DNA of 64,000 bases from Hexactinellida sp. DTS-2022 (lineage: Eukaryota; Porifera; Hexactinellida): assembly GCA_028753945.1 (NCBI GenBank), contig JAPNXP010000011.1, positions 3,596,001 to 3,660,000 on the forward strand, given 5' to 3'. Positions within the stretch are counted from its first letter, which is position 1, and every line of letters starts with the position of its first letter. The translations under genes and the position numbers were made by a program. Shown here piece after piece: positions 23,109 through 35,331 of this stretch. The notes beneath the pieces are model-generated. The model searched no databases, was not told the DNA's origin, and was given only the letters and a program-made list of their open reading frames with translations.

Positions 23109-24652
23109 TTAATGAAATTTAGCTAATTAGCATAAAAATTTAATTAATGTATTAATTATTTAACACCATTATTATGTACAGCAAAATAAATTATGTTCAA
23201 TTATTTGCAATAATTATTAATTTAAATTGAATTTCACTATAATGTTTGAATTCCACGCACTCGATAACCCCAATAATCTATTTGGAACCTTCTATAAGTT
23301 AAATACAAAAGGAATTAATTATAATTAATTACGTCAGTACATTAATTGTGCAAGAATATTCTCGCCGAAATAAATATATTCACTTAATCTGTCGTTGTTG
23401 TGGAATGTAAAATCTTAACGGTTCTTTCATAAACCATCTTGAGTTTAAAGCCATTCATTCATTATGTATTGATAATAAATTATATTATTAGTTATTTATT
23501 TTAGCAATGTTATCCACGGTTAAGTTGAATTAAGTCAACAAATTCCTTATATTATAATATTTTATTTAATCCATTGTATAGTAATACTACAATTAAATAG
23601 AAGCCAGCTGGAATTTATAAGTTAAATCAATATAATTATCGCAAGTTGAATCACTAGAGTAGGATTTAACAAGTTAAATCAATATAATTATTACAAGTTG
23701 AAACAATGGAATTAGATTTCACAGTTTTACTGAAATTGAAGTGTGAGTAAACAAAGAAATTTCAACCCCCATTTATGGCAGAAATTGATCCCTTTATTGA
23801 AAAGTTTCTTCTCCCATCAGACGCAGAATTTTATGGCGAATCCAAATGTGAAATAAAATTTTGGGGTTTAGTAAAACAATCTTTGAGTTATGGACCAGAC
23901 AAAATTTTAAAGGTGTTAAAGATGTGTCAAAAATTTGTTAATAAAAAATCGTAACCCCAGGTGCAAATTAGACGCTCCCATCGCACCTACATGCCAAGTT
24001 TCAGCTCTCTAAGTATAAAGGTGTGGCCAGGGCACCGTCTACGGAGAAAAAATAAAAAAAATATAAATAATAACAAATTAGACGGTCCCTCTGCAACTAC
24101 ATGCCAAGTTTCAGCCCATCAACTATAAAGCTCTGGCCAGGGCACCGTCTACGGAGAAAAAATAAAAATAAAAAAAACAAAATTGCAGCTGTGCCGACGC
24201 ATGTTCCTTTGGTGGCACTATATTTTGGTGGTGGTTTATTGATAGTGCCTCCAATGGGACATGCTGTCAGCACAGCTGCAATTTTGGATTTTTTTTCGCC
24301 ATGTCATCATCACTATGAAGGTGTTAAAATATATCAAAAGGTGTTACAGAAGGCATCGACCCTTAGAGTGGCGGAAGTTTCCATTTAGTTCACTTCATTT
24401 TAGAGATATTCAAGTTTGAGTAGAATATAATAGCTGATGACTCAGCATTTTTTATGTGAGTGTTGGGTCTTCACCCAACTTCAAATAACCCATTTTAAAT
24501 ATCGAATTCACAAAATTGTAAAATACATTTTTTTGACGATGTCATCATCACCTCAAGGTGTCAAGACTCACTTGTATAGGTGGTACGTGGCATAAGGACC
24601 AATTGATAAATTGAAAGTTTGTTTCTATCTTGTATCATCTCTGAGATTAATG
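23109..24652 (+). repeat. Array unit 4
   Basis: The longest plus unit, with the CAGGGCACCGTCTACGGAG segment duplicated (about 24025 and 24137) just before the hairpin at about 24176-24296. Confidence 0.8.
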
Positions 24653-25629
24653 AAATTTAGCTAATTAGTATAAATATTTAATTAACAAATTAATAATTTA
24701 ACACCATTATTATGTACAGCAAAATAAATAAAGTTCAATTATTTGCACTTATTATTAATTTAAATCGAATTTCACTATTATATTTGAATTCAGCGCACTC
24801 GATAACCCCAATAATCCAATTGGAACCGTCTATAAGTTAAATACAAAAGGAATTAATTATAATAAATTACGTCAGTACATTAATTGTGCAAGAATATTCT
24901 CGCGAAATAAATATTATCACTTTATCTGTCGTTGTTGTGGAATGTAAAATGTTAACGGTTCTATCATAAACCATCTTTAGTTTAATGCCATTCATTACTT
25001 ATTGATAATAAATTAAATTATTAGTTATTTATTTTAGCAATGTTATCCACGGTGAGTTGAGTAAAGTCAACAAATTCCTTATATAAATTAATTTAATTTA
25101 ATCCATTGTATAGTAATGCTAGAATTAAATAGAAGCCAGCTGGAATTTATAAGTTAAATCAATATAATTATCGCAAGTTGAATCACTAGAGTAGGATTTA
25201 ACAAGTTAAATCAATATAATTATCGCAAGTTGAATCACTAGAGTAGGATTTAACAAGTTAAATCAATATAATTATTACAAGTTGAAACAATGGAATTAGA
25301 TTTCACAGTTTACTAAAATAGAAGTGTGAGTAAACAAAGAAATTTCAACCCCCATTTATGGCAGAAATTAAATAATTTATTGAAAATTTTCTTAACCCAT
25401 CAGACGCAGAATTTTAAGGTGAATCCAAATATAAAATAAAGTTTGGGGGTTTAGTAGAACATATTTTGAGTTAAGGACCAAACAAATTTTGAAAGGTGTT
25501 AAAGATGTGTCAAAATTTGTCAATAAAAAATTGTAACCCCAGGTGCAAATCAGACGTCGACTCCGAAACAACATTCCAAGTTTTAGCCCTCTATGTATAT
25601 AGGTGTGGCCAGGGCACCTGCTACGGAGA
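24653..25629 (+). repeat. Array unit 5, no hairpin
   Basis: Has an extra copy of the about 62-bp AAGTTAAATCAATATAATTA block (25158-25280) and stops at the CTACGGAG landmark, where a hairpin would begin; a palindromic satellite takes its place. Confidence 0.8.
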
Positions 25630-25957
25630 AATAAAAATAATAAAAATAAAAATAAAGGCAGTAAGATTAGAACTGGGCCACTATACTATAGTATAGTCGG
25701 CACAGTAATAAAAATAATAATAAAGGCAGTGATTCTAATACTGGGCCACTATACTATAGTATAGTCGGCACAGTAAAAATAAAAATAAAGGCAGTGATTC
25801 TAATACTGGGCCACTATACTATAGTATAGTCGGCACAGTAATAATATAGGCAGTCATTCCAATACTGGGCCACTATACTATAGTATAGTTGGCACAGTAA
25901 TAAAGGCAGTGATTCCAATACTGGGCCACTATACTATAGTATAGTCGGCACAGTAAA
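25630..25957 (+). repeat. Palindromic satellite, five copies, at the inversion point
   Basis: Five tandem units of about 60-70 bp, each with GGCAGTGATTCTAATACTGG, the palindrome ACTATACTATAGTATAGT and CGGCACAGTA, separated by AATAAAAATAA spacers. It lies exactly where the array changes orientation. Related copies follow another partial unit at 57.5-57.8 kb. Confidence 0.9.
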
Positions 25958-26722
25958 TAGTGCCACCAAAGGAACATGCGTCGGCACAGGCTGCAATTTT
26001 GGATTTTATTTTTTCTCCGTAGACGGTGCCCTGGCCAGAACTTTATAGTTGATGGGCTGAAACTTGTCATGTAGGTGCGATGGGACCGTCTAATTTGCAC
26101 CTGGGGTTACGATTTTTGATTAACAAATTTTGGACACATCTTTAACACCTTTCAAAATTTGTCTGGTCCATAACTCAAAATATGTTTTTATAAACCCCAA
26201 AATTTTATTTCATATTTGGATTCACCATAAAATTCTGCGTCTGATGGGAGAAGAAAATTTTCAGTAAAGGGTTTAATTTCTGCCATAAATAGATGTTGAA
26301 ATTTCTTTGTTTACTCACACTTCAATTACTGTAAAACTGTGAAATCTAATTCCATTGTTTCAACTTGTAATATTTATATAGATTTAACTTGTTAAATCTT
26401 TCACTATTGTTTCAACTTGCAATAATTAAATTGATTTAACTAATAAATTCCAGCTGGCTTCTATTTAATTGTAGTATTACTATACAATGGATTAAATATA
26501 ATAATATAATATAATGAATTTGTTGACTCAACTCAACCAACCGTGGATAACATTGCTAAAATAAATAACTAATAATATAATTTATTATCAATACATAATG
26601 AATGAATGGCATTAAACTCTAGATGGTTTATGATAGAAACAAGCTTCAAATTTATCTACCGTTCCTTGTGACTCGGACCAAATAACAAATGCTTCTTCAC
26701 ACCATGGACGTTGATGACTTGG
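25958..26722 (-). repeat. Array unit 6, inverted
   Basis: Begins with a single hairpin arm (to about 26007) instead of a full hairpin and runs in reverse to the AAACCATCT landmark plus the variant tail. Confidence 0.8.
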
Positions 26723-27558
26723 CGAAAAAGAAACCAAAATTGCAGCCTGTGCCGACAGCATGTTCCTTTGGAGGCACTATCAATAAACCACCACCAAAAT
26801 ATAGTGCCACCAAAGGAACATGCGTCGGCACAGGCTGCAATTTTGGATTTTTTTTTTTCTCCGTAGACGGTGCCCTGGCCAGAACTTTATAGTTGATGGG
26901 CTGAAACTTGTCATGTAGGTGCGATGGGACCGTCTAATTTGCACCTGGGGTTACGATTTTTGATTAACAAATTTTGGACACATCTTTAACACCTTTCAAA
27001 ATTTGTCTGGTCCATAACTCAAAATATGTTTTTATAAACCCCAAAATTTTATTTCATATTTGGATTCACCATAAAATTCTGCGTCTGATGGGAGAAGAGA
27101 ATTTTCTATAAAGGGTTTAATTTCTGCCATAAATAGGGGTTGAAATTTCTTTGTTTACTCAAACTTCAATTACTGTAAAACTGTGAAATCTAATTCCATT
27201 GTTTCAACTTGTAATATTTATATTGATTTAACTTGTTAAATCTTTCACTATTATTTCAACTTGCAATAATTAAATTGATTTAACTTATAAATTCCAGCTG
27301 GCTTCTTTTTAATTGTAGTATTACTATGCAATGGATTAAATATAATAATATAATATAATGAATTTGTTGACTCAACTCAACCAACCGTGGATAACATTGC
27401 TAAAATATATAACTAATAATATAATTTATTATCAATACATAATGAATGAATGGCATTAAACTCTAGATGGTTTATGATAGAAACAAACTTCAAATTTATC
27501 TACCGTTCCTTGTGACTCGGACCAAATAACAAATGCTTCTTCACACCTTCGACGTTGA
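26723..27558 (-). repeat. Array unit 7, inverted
   Basis: Hairpin at about 26731-26856. Very similar to unit 6 over its length, including the variant tail, which suggests recent duplication. Confidence 0.8.
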
Positions 27559-29127
27559 TGACTTGGCGAAAAAAATCCAAAATTGCAGCCTGCGCCGACA
27601 GCATGTTCCTTTGGAGGCACTATCAATAAACAACACAAAAATATAGTTCCACCAAAGGAACATGCGTCGGCACAGCTGCAATTTTGGATTTTTATTATTA
27701 TTATTTCTCCGTAGACGGTACCCTGGCCACACCTTTATACATTGAGGGCTGAAACTTGCCATGTAGATGCGAAGTGCCCTTCTAATTTGCACCTGGGGTT
27801 ACGATTTTTGATTAACAAATTTTTGACACATTTTAACACCTTTCAAAATTTGTCTGGTCCATAACTAAAAAAATGTTTTACTAAACCCCCAATTTTTATT
27901 TCATATTTGGATTCACCATAAAATTCTGCGTCTGATGGGAGAAGAAAACTTTCAATAAAGGGTTAAATTTCTGCCATAAATGGGGGTTGAAATTTCTTTG
28001 TTTAGTCACACTTCAATTTCAGTAAAACTGTGAAATCTAATTCCATTTTTTCAACTTGTAATAATTATATTGATTTAACTTGTTAAATCCTACTCAATTG
28101 ATTCAACTTCCTATAATTATATTGATTTAACTTATAAATTCCAGCTGGCTTCTATTTAATTGTAGTATTACTATACAATGAATTAAAACAATTTAAATTA
28201 AATAAGGAATTTGTGACTAAACTCAAATCACCGTGGATAACATTGCTAAAATAAATAACTAATAATATAATTTATTATAAGTACATAATGAATGAATGGC
28301 ATTAAACTAAAGATGGTTTATGATAGAACCGTTAAGAATTACATTCCACAACAACGACAGATTAAGTGATGATATTTATTTCGGCGAGAATATTCTTGCA
28401 CAATGAATGTACTGACGTAATTACGTAATTATAATTAATTCCTTTTGTATTTAACTTATATACGGTTCCAAATGGATTATTGGGGTTATCGAGTGCGCTG
28501 AATTCAAATATGATAGTGAAATTCGATTTAAATTAATAATAAGTGCAAATAATTGAACTTTATTTATTTTGCTGTACATAATAATGGTGTTAAATTATTA
28601 ATTTGTTAATTAAATATTTATACTAATTAGCTAAATTTCATTAATCTCAGAGATGATACAAGATAGAAACAAACTTTCAATTTATCAATTGGTCCTTATG
28701 CCAGGTACCACCTATACAAGTGGGTCTTGACACCTTGAGGTGATGATGACATCGTCAAAAAAATGTATTTTTACAATTTTGTGAATTAAATAATTCGCAT
28801 GGGTTGGTTGGAGTTGGGTGAATACCCAACACGCACTTTAAAAATGCTGAGTCATCACAGATTATATTCTACTGAAACTTGAATATCTCTCAAATGAAGT
28901 GAGCTAATTGGAAACTTCCACCACTCTAAGGGTCGTTGCATACTGAAACACCTTTCTGAAATAATTTAACACCTTCATAGTGATGATGACTAGGCGAAAA
29001 AAAATCCAAAATTGCAGCTAGTGCCGACAGCATGTTCCTTTGGAGGCACTATCAATAAACCACCACCAAAATATAGTGCCACCAAAGGAACATGCGTCGG
29101 CACAGGCTGCAATTTTGGAATTTTTTA
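27559..29127 (-). repeat. Array unit 8, inverted and full length
   Basis: Hairpins flank it at about 27568-27695 and 28996-29125. It has all landmarks in reverse order, including the first segment shared with the Helentron 3' region (about 28350-28640). The array stops here, at the start of the next transposon. Confidence 0.8.
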
Positions 29128-29867
29128 GTTCCTCCAGAACTCCAGCAATTACTTTCATTTGTTGAATTCACATCACAATCATACAGTGAGATTATGAATT
29201 CCCTTCTACCAGTCCTAGTGTCGCAGATTCAATTTGGGGATTAATTTCTAAGAAATTTCATGGACGTAATAGTCAAGCTAAACGCGTAAAACTCTATTTG
29301 AAATGGAAGAACAATTCCCATAATATCCGTGAATTGTTAGAACGATTAATTAATCCTGATTCCACCTCTCAAAATAAGTCATTTTTCGTTAGTTTAAGTC
29401 TCGACTCTCTCTGCCCTGAAGGGTTAGCATCGCTACTGACCTCTGTATGCTGCGAGAAATATCTCTATGTATGTCCCTATCTAGTCTTAGCCGTGTAGTT
29501 CGTGAAGAAATTTCATGGGAATCCATGGAACCTGATTTGCAGGATGACAGGTTATTGTTAATTTGGTCTTCTTCAGCATCTGACTTGGTTACCTACCATG
29601 AACTTAAGCAAAGGGACGAGCGTATTTCATTTGATCTTAGCAATAGTACTTCTATTAGTATTTAGTAATACACAAGCATACTATTATTACAACAATATCC
29701 AGGCTCAATTATGGGTTGATGGTTGTAATTTTTATGGTTACCGAAGACCAAATTATTTTGAAAACTTTTTGAAATTTGAAAACATGATAGATTTGGAATA
29801 GTGTAATAGATTTGTTCGTAAATGTATTGACGAGTTTGAGGTTGAGATTATTGAACAGACACCATTA
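29128..29867 (+). pseudogene. Decayed 5' part of an OTU-bearing transposase
   Basis: Coding-like segments in shifting frames. A stretch reading SIWGLISKKFHGR and LYLKWKNNSHNIRELLERL (about 29.22-29.35 kb) is followed by pieces ending at stops. From about 29.69 kb the frame is the same as the main ORF, but a TAG at 29799-29801 interrupts it. No clean start could be chosen, and no terminal repeat was found. Confidence 0.5.
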
Positions 29868-32463
29868 TTGTTAATTTGGTCAGTTCTTAAACAAATTAAT
29901 TGTAAATGTATTAACAAGTTGTTTAAAAAACAATACGCACTTTTGACCAACGAGCAACTAAGTGAATTCGTACATTGGATAACAGATTTACGTGATCAGT
30001 TTGCGAGTAAAGGTGTTGATGTATTGAAAATCATTTATACTGATTGTTTAGCTATAATAGAAAACCCAGAAGTAGCTCCAGAATTGTCCCCACTTCCTGA
30101 AAATGTACCTCTTCATCTTGTTGAAGAGGAATATAATGCCGAGGACGCCATCAAGTGTAGTAATAATATCATTAACAACGTAAATGATATTGTTTCTAAT
30201 TTGCATGGGTGTAATGAATGTAACTTTGTACCCGATTTGAGTGTTAATGGTGAATTTTTCCTGGACGTGGACGAGTGGAATAGCATTCATTTTATTGATA
30301 TACAAGGAAGAGATAAGTTAAATCGAGATTGGACAGCTTTGTTTAGCAGTAAAGTTGCTAAAATCTATCCCATGTGTGTTCTTAAATTTAACAATTATTG
30401 GTTTAAGAAGATTTATAGTCGTAAAGTAAACTCACCATACTTTCGAGCATGTGCTGACTGTAAGTTCCTTAACTGTTATTCGTTTGAGTTTTACATAAAT
30501 GAAAACAAAACTAGTCTACCAGGATCTACAAATACCTTAGTAGTACACTTTATATCTAAAGGTTCTCTCTCAGTGCAACACAATAATGGAGAGAACAAAT
30601 ATGCACGCCATGTATCTGGTATTCAGCGAACACATCTAGGTGGAATTCTACAACATAACTCTGTTTCAAAATATTTTCATAAACAATTTGGTTGTATGGA
30701 TAATGTTGTCGAGTACTGTAGTGGTAATTTTTCTCATCTTAAGACCCAAGATTGCTTAAGACAGATAAAATTTGAAGTTAACTCGTCTAACATATTTTCA
30801 AACAATATGATCACGGATATTTCTGCAACTCAGGAATACTACCGTAACTTATTAAATGAGAAACCAATTCCTGGCTACGTACAATATTTTGTTAAGGAAC
30901 CGTTTATTATCCATTTATACACTATGCATCAGATAGAGCTATTGAAACTTTTAAATAAAGAGATAATTTTATTTTTGGATGCTACGGGTTCTCTTATTAG
31001 TAAACCTCAATCGGTCACAAAACCAATCTACTATTATGCACTCACTCTACAGCATCCAGACTACCATACTAGCCCGATACCAGTAGCAGAGATGATTAGC
31101 TCGGACCATGGTACTGCAGAGATATCACATTTTCTAAATAAATGGTATTTAAATCCTAAGTTAGTTCTCAACAAAGAGATACACATAACTAGAATAGAAA
31201 TTGATTACAGTTGGGCTATGATTCATAGCACTTGTATAGCATTTAATAAAAGTAATATTGTAGGCTACCTAGAGAGTTGTTGGAAAGTAGTAAGTACAAA
31301 TGTAAAGGTTCTGAATAACTTAACTGTTATACATTTATGTTCCGCCCACATAATGCATAGATTAAGTCATAACTCATAACTTAGATAAGAAATTTAAGAT
31401 TGAAACAAGTTTAAAACATCTTATTTTACACGTGTTTGCTGTAATTTTAAAAGCAAAAAGTATGCAAGAGATAAATAGGGTTTTCGTAGGATTAAGTAAT
31501 ATTTTATCTATACAGTATTATAATGATACTGTCAGCTCCAGTTTAGTGGAATTAAATGGTTTAGTTAGAGGCGACATGCTATATCAACTTGACTATGTGG
31601 AACCACCTGAAGATGATTGCACGCAAGTAGAAAACGCCACTACATATCGTGCTAAATCACTCTTTGGTAGACATTTTGATTCACTAGTATCTAAGAATCG
31701 TAATGATTTAAAATCTGATAAAATTAGTATGCTAAATGGCTGTTATTGTCCCGATATTTTAGAATATTTGTTAACATACTATATGCCATTCTTGCCTTTA
31801 TGGACTGGAATTATATTATCTCGAACTGGTAATCAAGAAGAAACTAAAGCAAGTAATGCCATAGATAATGTAGATAAAGTTTTTGAAAAATGTTATCAAA
31901 CTTTAAATAATAATGTACAGTCAAAAAGAGCTAAATATTTAAAGAGAAAGATTTTGGACTCTGAATTTCCGCGAAAAAAGAGAATTCTAGAAAAAGAGGT
32001 CGTATCCACAGCCCCTGATGTGGTCCTCCAGGCAGCTGATGTTGATATTATCACTGACATCGATATAATTGAAATTTGTACAATGAATTACGACCTTCCA
32101 CCCTATAAGCCACTCTCCCACCCTGGTCAGATAGATATTTGTCATAATCTGAATTTTAATGTTGTAAATACTTACAGAAATATCGGAGATTATGTGGCTA
32201 AAACTGGTATGAAGAGTAATGCCAAATGGGGCGGAGATTTAGAATTATTTTCAGCAGGTCTCTTATTTAGGACAGATATTTGGGTCTTTTCGAAAGACAC
32301 GGGTAACACATGGAATGTTTTCTCTGGAAAAGGTGCTAGTATAGATCAGGTAATTAATACACCACCCGCCAACACCACTGGATCTATTTACATTGTACAT
32401 ACTGGTAATCATTATGAACCAGTCTTGGTTATATCAGATAAGGAGATAGAGACGAAGTTTTAG
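29868..32463 (+). pseudogene. Transposase with partial C-terminal OTU domain
   Basis: Two open parts (to 31379 and from about 31370 to 32463) joined by one frameshift in a CATAACTCATAAC duplication. Residues after IILFLDATGSLISKP look like a DDE/RNase H-fold transposase core: first Asp in LDATGS, second in EIDYSWAMIHSTCIAFN, and a LCSAHIMHRL segment like the C/H pair of Mutator-like enzymes. YMPFLPLWTGIIL and SNAIDNVDKVFEKC follow, the last where a catalytic Glu might be expected. The final 90 residues match the second half of an OTU domain (WGGDLELFSAGLLF, then TGNHYEPVL with the His), but no DGNC-type first half with the nucleophile Cys is visible. The family is not placed; a distant MULE-like group is my best guess. 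Confidence 0.65.
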
Positions 32464-32616
32464 ATTATTTATTTTCGCGCGCATATTATGGTTATTCTAT
32501 TTTAATTCTGTGGACAACGATTAACGATTAATGATTAACGATTAATTTATAAGTGTATTAATGATATTTGTGTACACTTTATGTAGAATTTTGAATTATA
32601 TAATCAATGCTTTGTA
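32464..32616. other. Short spacer with ATTAACG repeats
   Basis: Includes four copies of an AACGATTA motif at about 32517-32548. No terminal repeat of the preceding element was found. Confidence 0.5.
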
Positions 32617-33180
32617 CACTAGCCGGCCAAAAGTATTTGAACAGCAATAATTTGTATTTATACATTCAAGCTTCTATCAGCAGAATAGCATTGGTAGATG
32701 CATCAACACTGCAATTTACATAAAACGATTTGTGAAGTATTATAAAATAGCAAATTTTTTGAATTTACTTTTATATCGTGGTGTTGAACTCATTAACTAT
32801 ATAATTAGCTAATTAAATATATAATTTCTGATCATCAAGATGGAATGGGAATATAGAAGTTCTGATTGCAGATTTGAATTCCACATGGTCGAATTACTCT
32901 ACGAGCATAATTTCAAATGATTACGTTTATTCTCTACTGGAATACAGCCACATTCCCATTTGTGCCACTTGTGCCACAAGTGGCACGTGGCAGATACACT
33001 TATGCCACTTCATGGATATTAACTAAAATCACGTGAATTCAAAATATTATTTAATTTATAACTATAGCAAGATATTTATAGTCATTTCAGATAAGTCTAA
33101 CAGCCTCTAATAAGTTACCAGACGATTATTGCAGTTTGCATTAAAACTCCAATTGTTCAAATACTTTTGGCTGGTTAGTG
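32617..33180. mobile_element. Tc1/mariner-type MITE
   Basis: Ends read CACTAGCCGGCCAAAAGTAT (left) and, reversed, CACTAACCAGCCAAAAGTAT (right), flanked by TA at 32615-32616 and 33181-33182. The 564-bp interior carries no transposase ORF. A TGCCACTTGTGCCACAAGTG palindrome lies near 32975. Confidence 0.88.
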
Positions 33181-33182
33181 TA

Positions 33183-34104
33183 TAATCTTTGAAATATAAT
33201 AAGTCATCCAATTAATTAAACTATCAAATTATTTATTATCTTATTTATGACCGAGGTCATCTCCTTGCAATAATTAAAACAATACTCTCCCTCCATTTGT
33301 GAAAAAGGCTATTCAGTCTACAAAATTTGGTATTAATTAATTGATGGAGTAAATTAGCCCGTTTACTATTATTGCGGGACTTGGGTGATTGATTACATGC
33401 TTTGAAATACCTCAAATTTATTAATAGAATGAGAGGCGGGAGTTGACATTATCCTCTTCATAAGGAATTATTAATACGTAATAGCATATCAACTTGAAGC
33501 TTGTGATCTAATTTAATCACTTCTAAACTGTCTACGTCAAACTGGAATTGGCGCTAGCTGTATGCATATATATAGTAGGATTTTATGGCGACTCGATTTT
33601 GACAACTTCAATATTCAAACGTAAATATTTCAAAAAGTACATTATATTTTTTGAAGAAATTTCTATAACATAAACGTAGATGCCCCCGGAGTTTACATGC
33701 ATAATTTCAGCGCTTGATAATTAGTATCAGTATATTAAAAAAGTGGGTCAACTAGTGCGGGTCAGGGGTCAATTATTTTTGTCGAAAATGATTTTTTTTT
33801 TAAATTGTAATGCTAGTTTCATAAACGTAGGTTTCTACTCTTTCGAATGCTGTAAAAATCATTTAAATCTGATGTCAGCAAGTTAGTCAACTTATTGACT
33901 GAAGTTGTGCTGGTCGAATATTCAGCCAACTTCGCACTCGTTTGAGCGATGGAGTTCAACAATTGGAAAAGATGATACAAAATTTCAATACTTCTAGTTT
34001 TTCCCAATCTTGTATTGCTCTGCCATTAACCATTTCACAGCTCACTCTAATTGTGGTTATGAGAATGTTCTTAGCTATAACTCCAGAATACCCATTGCCC
34101 AATA
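33183..34104. other. No gene seen
   Basis: AT-rich, non-repetitive by eye. The minus-strand ORF at 33819-34007 has no recognisable domain and was not called. Confidence 0.5.
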
Positions 34105-34218
34105 CAGGGCCGTGCTAGCCTATTGATACCTGCCCAGGTCAAACTTAACTAGAGTAAGCTAGACTACCCATTGTCAACAAATTTCTATTATTAATTTCTT
34201 AAAATCTTGATATCATAG

Positions 34219-35291
34219 TGTAACAATGTTGATTAGGAACAAATAGTGATATGATTGATTACCAGATAAACAAAGAAGAAATAAGTTATTAAGAACAGTA
34301 CTACTATACTAGAACCTAAACAAAGTAATAACTATATATAAGTCATAGACGCTAGCTGGGTGGTCTGAGTCAGGGCTTTACATAAATCATTTTGATGATT
34401 TTATTTTCAAATCAAATCAATGATTTATGATTGATCTTTGGGTAACATTCAATGATTTGATGATTGATTTTTTCTATTTCATTTTTAGAATGATTTGATT
34501 TTGATTGATTTGTGAAAAGTTAATGATTTGATTTTTATTTAAATCAAATCATTTTTCTGCTCTGTATAATATTATTAACCCAGATTTATGTTATATTTGC
34601 TTCCACATCAGGAGGTTATAGTATGAACACGTTAAATACAATTGCGGGTCTATGTGCATTTTATCGTTTTACTTCACCCCCGTTTGAAACTACAATCACT
34701 CAGCTAAATCGAAACCCAAGTTTTACCAGGAACAACCCAATACCAATAGTCTTAGATTGCTCCGGTTTAATGGGTGAAATATACTAACGTATACGTATAC
34801 TATTACTATCGACTCCGCTTATTAGTCTCCTCGGAATGAGATATTTTGACCTATTAATAGGTACATCTGAAAAGGATTACTAATTTATAGTAACATGCAT
34901 TTTTATTTCCCAGGTCCAAATAACCAAAGTGATTTGTTATTATAGCTATTATCTTGATTAAGATTCTTCGATCACCTATAAAAAATCTGTTATTGTGTGT
35001 ACATTAGTATTCGGCTAAAAGAATATCTTCGGGACTCGGGAGTAACAAAAAAACTAATTATATCATCGTAATTGGAAATGATTTGATTTTGATTTTTGAT
35101 GATTTTGTGGTGAATCAAAATGATTTGATGATTGATTTTTTCAATCTCACATTTTGAATGATTTGATTTTGATTGATTTTTACAACACTAATTTTTGAAT
35201 GATTTTGATTTAAAATCAAAATCAATGATTTATGTAAAGCCCTGGTCTGAGTAAACTAAGTAATCTAAACTAAGATAACAACTTCGTTACA
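34219..35291 (-). repeat. Gypsy 3' LTR, split by a MITE
   Basis: After removing the 874-bp MITE and one copy of its 8-bp duplication, the LTR is 191 bp, the same length as the other LTR. I count two differences between them. Both ends carry the short inverted repeat TGTAAC/GTTACA. Confidence 0.9.
34371..35244. mobile_element. hAT-type MITE inside the gypsy LTR
   Basis: Ends are CAGGGCTTTACATAAATCA and its inverse, flanked by exact 8-bp copies of GTCTGAGT (34363-34370, 35245-35252). Both sides of the interior are rich in TGATTTGATTTTGATT repeats, making a long foldback; the middle is ordinary AT-rich sequence with no ORF. Confidence 0.92.
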
Positions 35292-35331
35292 TCACTATCG
35301 CTTCTAAGTAAAGTTATTGTAGAGTGGGAAC

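Larger units (their letters stand above)
19556..29127. repeat. Head-to-tail repeat array, inverted at about 25.96 kb
   Basis: Eight related AT-rich units of about 0.8-1.6 kb: five in plus orientation (19556-25629), three in minus (25958-29127). Ordered landmarks in a full unit are ATTTAATTAATTAGTA, CGCACACTCGATAACC, ACGTCAGTATATTA, CTGTCGTTGTTGTGG, TTATCCACGGT, AGAAGCCAGCTGG, GTGTGAGTAAACAAAG, CAGACGCAGAATTTTATGG, ACCCCAGGTGCAAATT, CAGGGCACCGTCTACGGAG, a long hairpin, GACCCTTAGAGTG, and CACCTCAAGGTGTCAAGACC. The first landmarks directly follow the Helentron stop codon. ORFs in the array are hairpin readings and were not called. This fits non-autonomous Helentron-derived tandem units, or a satellite the Helentron captured. 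Confidence 0.85.

Noticed and set aside
25630..25957. CRISPR-like regular repeats
   Set aside because: Eukaryotic context, palindromic AT repeat with simple A/T spacers; a satellite, not CRISPR.
20473..27792. Many 60-98 residue ORFs with similar sequence
   Set aside because: All read through the array hairpin or its flank; they are mirror images of noncoding repeat.
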